From contig JAZNNI010000076.1 of NCBI GenBank assembly GCA_045580145.1, forward strand, positions 14,281 through 78,280: a DNA stretch of 64,000 nucleotides, written 5' to 3'. The translations under genes were made by a program, and so were the position numbers. The notes beneath the pieces are model-generated. The model saw only the letters and a program-made list of their open reading frames with translations. It was not told the origin of the DNA and did not search any database. Below, in pieces: positions 60,438 to 64,000 of this stretch (the first letter of the stretch is position 1; the number at the start of each line of letters is the position of its first letter). Source of the DNA: UBA1738 sp045580145 (GTDB taxonomy: Bacteria > Bacillota > Clostridia > UBA1381).

Positions 60438-61075
60438 TATTTATTTCCTCCAATCCAGCTTTCATCACTTGGATTGTTTCTAAATGCAATAAGTCTTTCA
60501 ATGTCGTCTTTCTTTATATATCCTTCTTCTGCCGCAACCTCGCAAACTGCATCAAAGTTAGAAAGACTTACGTTTTTAACATTTGCTGCAGCCAATCTGT
60601 CGAGACCTTTTTTCATTCCATATGTAAAAATTGATGCAATACCTAAAACTTCAGCACCGGCATCTCTTAAAGCTTCTACAACTTCAATAACGCTTCCACC
60701 TGTTGAAATAAGGTCTTCAACAACTACTACCTTCTGACCCTTTTCGAGCTTACCTTCAATCTGGTTTCCTCTTCCGTGGTCTTTTGCTCCGCTTCTTACA
60801 TAGCCCATAGGCATATCAAGAATATGAGCAGTGATTGCAGCGTGTGCAATACCGGCAGTTGAAGTTCCCATCAAAACCTCTGCTTCTGGATATTCCTCTT
60901 TAATTACTTTTGCAAGACAGTTTTCAACATCGCTGCGAACAGCTGGTGCTGTAAGTGTAAGTCTGTTGTCGCAATAAATAGGGCTTTTTATTCCACTTGC
61001 CCAGGTAAACGGCTCTTCCGGTCTTAAAAACACAGCGCCGATTGACAATAAATCTTTAGCAATAAGTTTTTCCAT
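60437..61075 (-). CDS. pyrE: Orotate phosphoribosyltransferase
   Basis: 212 residues. It converts orotate and PRPP to OMP. Motifs: FTWASGIKSPIYCDNR at the N-terminus, GYVRSGAKDHGRGNQIEG (flexible loop), and the PRPP-binding motif VVVVEDLISTGGSVIEVVEA. GGAGG lies upstream of the ATG. It sits between pyrF (15-base gap) and pyrB (1-base overlap). Confidence 0.96.
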   Translation of the reverse strand: MEKLIAKDLLSIGAVFLRPEEPFTWASGIKSPIYCDNRLTLTAPAVRSDVENCLAKVIKEEYPEAEVLMGTSTAGIAHAAITAHILDMPMGYVRSGAKDHGRGNQIEGKLEKGQKVVVVEDLISTGGSVIEVVEALRDAGAEVLGIASIFTYGMKKGLDRLAAANVKNVSLSNFDAVCEVAAEEGYIKKDDIERLIAFRNNPSDESWIGGNK

Positions 61076-61090
61076 AATTTTTTCCTCCGT

Positions 61091-61789
61091 TTAACCCACA
61101 AATTCTTTTACGCATCTGTTATAGGCTACAACAGGGTCATCAGCCTGTGTAACAGGACGTCCGACTACGATATAGTCAGAACCGATTTCTTTTGCTTTTT
61201 CAGGGGTTGTAATTCTAACCTGGTCGCCTACATCGCCATCAGCAAAGCGGACACCCGGTGTTACAGTCATAAAGTCTTTTCCACAAACTTCTTTTACTTT
61301 TCCAGCCTCAAGTGGTGAGCATACAACACCGTCAAGACCACACTCTGATGCACATTTAGCATAGTGCATTACAACTTTATCAAGAGGCTCGTTAATTAAA
61401 AGGTCGTTTTTCATACGTTCTTCGCTTGTTGATGTAAGCTGAGTTACAGCAATTAAAAGCGGACGTGAGCCATCAGGACGGGTAAGTCCTTCGAGAGCTG
61501 CTTCCATCATTGCTTTTGTTCCTGATGCATGAAGATTGCACATATCAACATCAAGATTTGAAAGGACAGACATAGCTTTTTTAACTGTGTTTGGGATATC
61601 ACAAAGCTTTAAGTCAAGAAAGATTTTATGTCCTCTCTCCTTAATTTCCTTTACAATTGCCGGACCTTCTGCATAAAAAAGTTCCATACCAATCTTTACG
61701 AAAGGTTTTTTATCCTGAAATTTATCAAGGAAGTTCATAACCTCCTCTTTGCTTGAAAAGTCACAAGCAATAATAACATCTTTACCCAT
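61091..61789 (-). CDS. pyrF: Orotidine 5'-phosphate decarboxylase
   Basis: 232 residues from ATG 61789. It decarboxylates OMP to UMP. The catalytic Lys-Asp network lies in IFLDLKLCDIPNTVKKAM, with VTPGVRFADGDVGDQVRI and YIVVGRPVTQADDP binding the phosphate. The GTG at 61798 is rejected because GGGGGTG is the ribosome site for 61789. The ATG overlaps the pyrD stop by 8 bases, so the two are coupled. Confidence 0.96.
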   Translation of the reverse strand: MGKDVIIACDFSSKEEVMNFLDKFQDKKPFVKIGMELFYAEGPAIVKEIKERGHKIFLDLKLCDIPNTVKKAMSVLSNLDVDMCNLHASGTKAMMEAALEGLTRPDGSRPLLIAVTQLTSTSEERMKNDLLINEPLDKVVMHYAKCASECGLDGVVCSPLEAGKVKEVCGKDFMTVTPGVRFADGDVGDQVRITTPEKAKEIGSDYIVVGRPVTQADDPVVAYNRCVKEFVG

Positions 61790-62699
61790 TATGAGCACCC
61801 CCTATAATATCTTTTAAACTTGAAATGTTGTATTTTTCCATAGCTTTAGGCAAATTCTCTATAATATCCTTGCATACATACGGGTCAACAAGGTTTGCAG
61901 CTCCTACTGAAACAGCTGTCGCTCCTGCAAGCATAAGCTCAATTACGTCATCAGCATTCTGAACACCGCCCATACCGATAATCGGGATGTTTACTGCTTC
62001 ATATACCTGATAAATCATTCTGACTGCCACAGGCTTAATAGCAGGGCCGGAAAAACCACCCATTTTATTTGCAATAACAGGCTTTTTTTTCTTTAAGTCA
62101 ATTCTCATTCCAAGAAGTGTGTTTATCATACTAATTCCGTCAGCACCTGCATCTTCACACGCTTTTGCGATTGATACAATATCAGTTACATTTGGTGATA
62201 GCTTAATAAATACAGGTTTTTTGGTAACTGCCTTAACTGCTTTTGTAACCTCGCTAGCTGCCGCAGCATTATTTCCAAAATTTTCACCACCTGCGTGAAG
62301 ATTAGGACAGCTTATGTTTACTTCAAGAATTCCAATCTGATCTTCTTTATCAAACTTTTCTGCAGCATAGGTAAAATCTTCAATAGAAAATCCGCCTATG
62401 TTAGCTACCAGCTTTTTATTGAAAAAGGATTTAATCTTAGGAAGCTCCTCAGAAATAACTCTGTCAACACCTGGATTCTGAAGTCCTACTGAGTTTATCA
62501 TACCAGCTGTAACCTCAGCTATTCTTGGAGTCGGATTTCCGAATCTTTCCTCTTTGGTTGTGCCCTTAAAAGAGAAAGAGCCAAGAATATTTATGTCATA
62601 AAGTCTTGAAAATTCAAACCCATACCCAAATGTTCCGCTTGCAGGGATTATAGGGTTATCAAGCGTCCATCCACATAAATCGACTTTTGTGTCTACCAT
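61782..62699 (-). CDS. pyrD: Dihydroorotate dehydrogenase B, catalytic subunit
   Basis: A 305-residue class 1B FMN enzyme oxidising dihydroorotate to orotate. Motifs: NPIIPASGTFGYG, IGILEVNISCPNLHAGGENFG with the active-site Cys, KLSPNVTDIVSIAKACEDAG, and IGMGGVQNADDVIELMLAGA for FMN phosphate. It needs PyrK, encoded immediately upstream with a 7-base overlap, to pass electrons to NAD+. GGAGG precedes the ATG. Confidence 0.96.
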   Translation of the reverse strand: MVDTKVDLCGWTLDNPIIPASGTFGYGFEFSRLYDINILGSFSFKGTTKEERFGNPTPRIAEVTAGMINSVGLQNPGVDRVISEELPKIKSFFNKKLVANIGGFSIEDFTYAAEKFDKEDQIGILEVNISCPNLHAGGENFGNNAAAASEVTKAVKAVTKKPVFIKLSPNVTDIVSIAKACEDAGADGISMINTLLGMRIDLKKKKPVIANKMGGFSGPAIKPVAVRMIYQVYEAVNIPIIGMGGVQNADDVIELMLAGATAVSVGAANLVDPYVCKDIIENLPKAMEKYNISSLKDIIGGAHNG

Positions 62700-63424
62700 A
62701 TAATCTCCTCCTTTTCAAGTACTGGTCCGTCTGCACAAATTCGTTTATTTCCATACTTAGTTTTACAGCTGCAGCCCATACAAACGCCAAAACCACAACC
62801 CATACGTTCTTCAAAACTGAATTGACCGCTTGTGGTTGAAGTATTATATACAGCTTTAAGCATAGGCTCAGGACCGCACGTATACAAATACGAATACTCA
62901 AGATTTTTTAAAACATCAGTTACAAATCCCTTTGTTCCAACACTTCCGTCAACTGTTGTTACATAAACGTCTGCGCCGATAGCTTTAAACTCTTCCTCAT
63001 AAAAAATTTCATCAGCTTGATTAAATCCAATAATTACTGAAACTTTTTTCCCTTGATTAATAAGTTCTTTGGCAAGGCGGTACATAGGCGGTACACCTAC
63101 TCCTCCGCCAATAAGGACAGGATTTTCACCACTGTCGTATACGTTAAAGCCATTGCCGAGTCCCACAAGAATATCAAGCCAGGTATTTTCCTGCATACCA
63201 GACATAATACTTGTGCCCTTGCCTACTACCTTATAAATAAGAGTGAGTGTATTATCTGAATAATCGCAAATCGAAATAGGTCTTCTTAAGAACTCGCCTT
63301 CGATTTTGATATTAACAAACTGTCCGGGGTTGATAATCGCTGATGTATCACCCTCAAGTTTCATTTCATAAACATTTTTAGCAATTCTTTTGTTTGATAT
63401 AACTTTAAAATATGCTTGTTCCAT
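62693..63424 (-). CDS. pyrK: Dihydroorotate dehydrogenase B, electron-transfer subunit
   Basis: A 243-residue FAD/[2Fe-2S] reductase. The FAD-binding pattern is FLRRPISICDYSDNTLTLIY, the NAD-binding strand is NPVLIGGGVGVPPMYRLAKEL, and the C-terminal cluster cysteines are in MGCGFGVCMGCSCKT and RICADGPVL. Transfers electrons from PyrD to NAD+. It lies 3 bases after carB. Confidence 0.96.
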   Translation of the reverse strand: MEQAYFKVISNKRIAKNVYEMKLEGDTSAIINPGQFVNIKIEGEFLRRPISICDYSDNTLTLIYKVVGKGTSIMSGMQENTWLDILVGLGNGFNVYDSGENPVLIGGGVGVPPMYRLAKELINQGKKVSVIIGFNQADEIFYEEEFKAIGADVYVTTVDGSVGTKGFVTDVLKNLEYSYLYTCGPEPMLKAVYNTSTTSGQFSFEERMGCGFGVCMGCSCKTKYGNKRICADGPVLEKEEIIW

Positions 63425-63427
63425 TTT

Positions 63428-64000
63428 TTACTCCTTGTCAATGGTAGAAATGGTGATTGTCATTTCTTCAAGAACATCAAGAAGAACCTTTACAGTATCA
63501 AGTGCTGTAAACATTGTTACATTATTTTCGACTGCACATCTTCTTATCTGATATCCATCCGACTCCTCATTCAAAGAATTAAGCTCACGTGTATTTATTA
63601 CATAATTCACATAGCCCTTGCGGATTGCGTTCAATATATCGTTATTTCCTTCGCTTATCTTTGCCATAACTCGAGTTCTTATTCCGTGAGCCTTTAAAAA
63701 TTCAGCAGTACCTTTTGTTGCCTCGATATTAAAACCAAGCTCATAGAATCTCTTAACAAGAGGAAGTGCCTCTTCCTTGTCTTTATCGGCAACTGTAACA
63801 AATATTGTTCCATAGTTTACAACATTCATTCCTGATGCCTTTAAAGACTTATATAGTGCACGTGTCAGCTTATCATCATATCCTATTGCTTCGCCGGTTG
63901 ACTTCATTTCAGGTGATAAATATGCATCAAGTCCTCTGATTTTTGAGAAAGAGAATGCAGGAGTCTTTACATACCAGCGCTTCTTTTCTTCAGGATAAAG
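63428..64000 (-). CDS. carB: Carbamoyl-phosphate synthase large subunit, C-terminal part (truncated by window)
   Basis: About 190 C-terminal residues are visible; the frame continues past the right edge. They cover the end of the second ATP-grasp half (PAFSFSKIRGLDAYLSPEMK, STGEAIGYD) and the MGS-like allosteric domain (TIFVTVADKDKEEALPLVKR, GYVNYVINTRELNSLNEESD, DGYQIRRCAVENNVTMFTAL). CarB makes carbamoyl phosphate from ammonia, bicarbonate and ATP. First visible gene of the pyr operon. Confidence 0.95.
   Translation of the reverse strand, partial: LYPEEKKRWYVKTPAFSFSKIRGLDAYLSPEMKSTGEAIGYDDKLTRALYKSLKASGMNVVNYGTIFVTVADKDKEEALPLVKRFYELGFNIEATKGTAEFLKAHGIRTRVMAKISEGNNDILNAIRKGYVNYVINTRELNSLNEESDGYQIRRCAVENNVTMFTALDTVKVLLDVLEEMTITISTIDKE

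Noticed and set aside
1..64000. CRISPR arrays, tRNA or rRNA genes, insertion sequences, prophage
   Set aside because: No regularly spaced repeats, transposase or integrase motifs, or tRNA/rRNA-like sequences were found on reading either strand. Very small RNAs could still be missed without a covariance search.

Overview
The window is A+T-rich DNA that looks like a chromosomal segment of a spore-forming anaerobic member of the Clostridia. The support for this is: two T-box leaders, strong Firmicutes-type ribosome binding sites and sigma-A promoters, a YunB sporulation protein, a SpoIVFB-type M50 protease, S-layer-homology (SLH) surface proteins, and ferredoxin-linked 2-oxoacid metabolism. The genus cannot be read from the sequence. 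No rRNA, tRNA, insertion sequence, prophage or CRISPR array was seen.

Layout. 1-9.1 kb: end of formate-THF ligase (fhs), a DUF1836 regulator, a hemolysin III/acyl-CoA ligase pair, and a partial TCA set (citrate synthase, NADP-isocitrate dehydrogenase, fumarase alpha) with tcdA. 9.1-13.4 kb: a large two-module membrane glycosyltransferase, hpf and a flavodoxin-like reductase. 13.5-29.2 kb: housekeeping genes in a dnaG-rpoD-prmA-rsmE operon, then uvrB-uvrA-HAD phosphatase, T-box-thrS, and yunB-ligA-DUF6873.

29.2-43.5 kb is an accessory surface locus. It holds a duplicated carbohydrate-binding/Ig-like exoprotein, a WbsX/GH99-like protein split by a one-base frameshift, two SLH proteins (one apparently starting at ATA), an M50 protease and a NAGPA-SLH protein.

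43.5-50.1 kb is the most interesting part. A consensus promoter and a T-box riboswitch precede a tight seven-gene operon: an HTH-cupin-acyl-CoA synthetase fusion, a P-loop ATPase, a four-subunit 2-oxoacid:ferredoxin oxidoreductase and an SGNH hydrolase. The T-box specifier region reads best as a branched-chain codon (GUA, Val). Because T-boxes induce on amino-acid starvation, I infer a biosynthetic role: activation of branched-chain fatty acids and their reductive carboxylation to branched-chain 2-oxoacids.

50.2-56.8 kb: an amino-sugar catabolic operon (nagB-like, GlcNAc 2-epimerase-like, nagA, GH20-like hydrolase) with divergent AraC and downstream MurR/RpiR regulators. 56.8-59.1 kb: the metY-metA methionine pair behind a compact structured leader that matches no SAM riboswitch I recognise. 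59.1-64 kb: the 3' part of a pyrimidine operon, carB-pyrK-pyrD-pyrF-pyrE-pyrB-pyrI.
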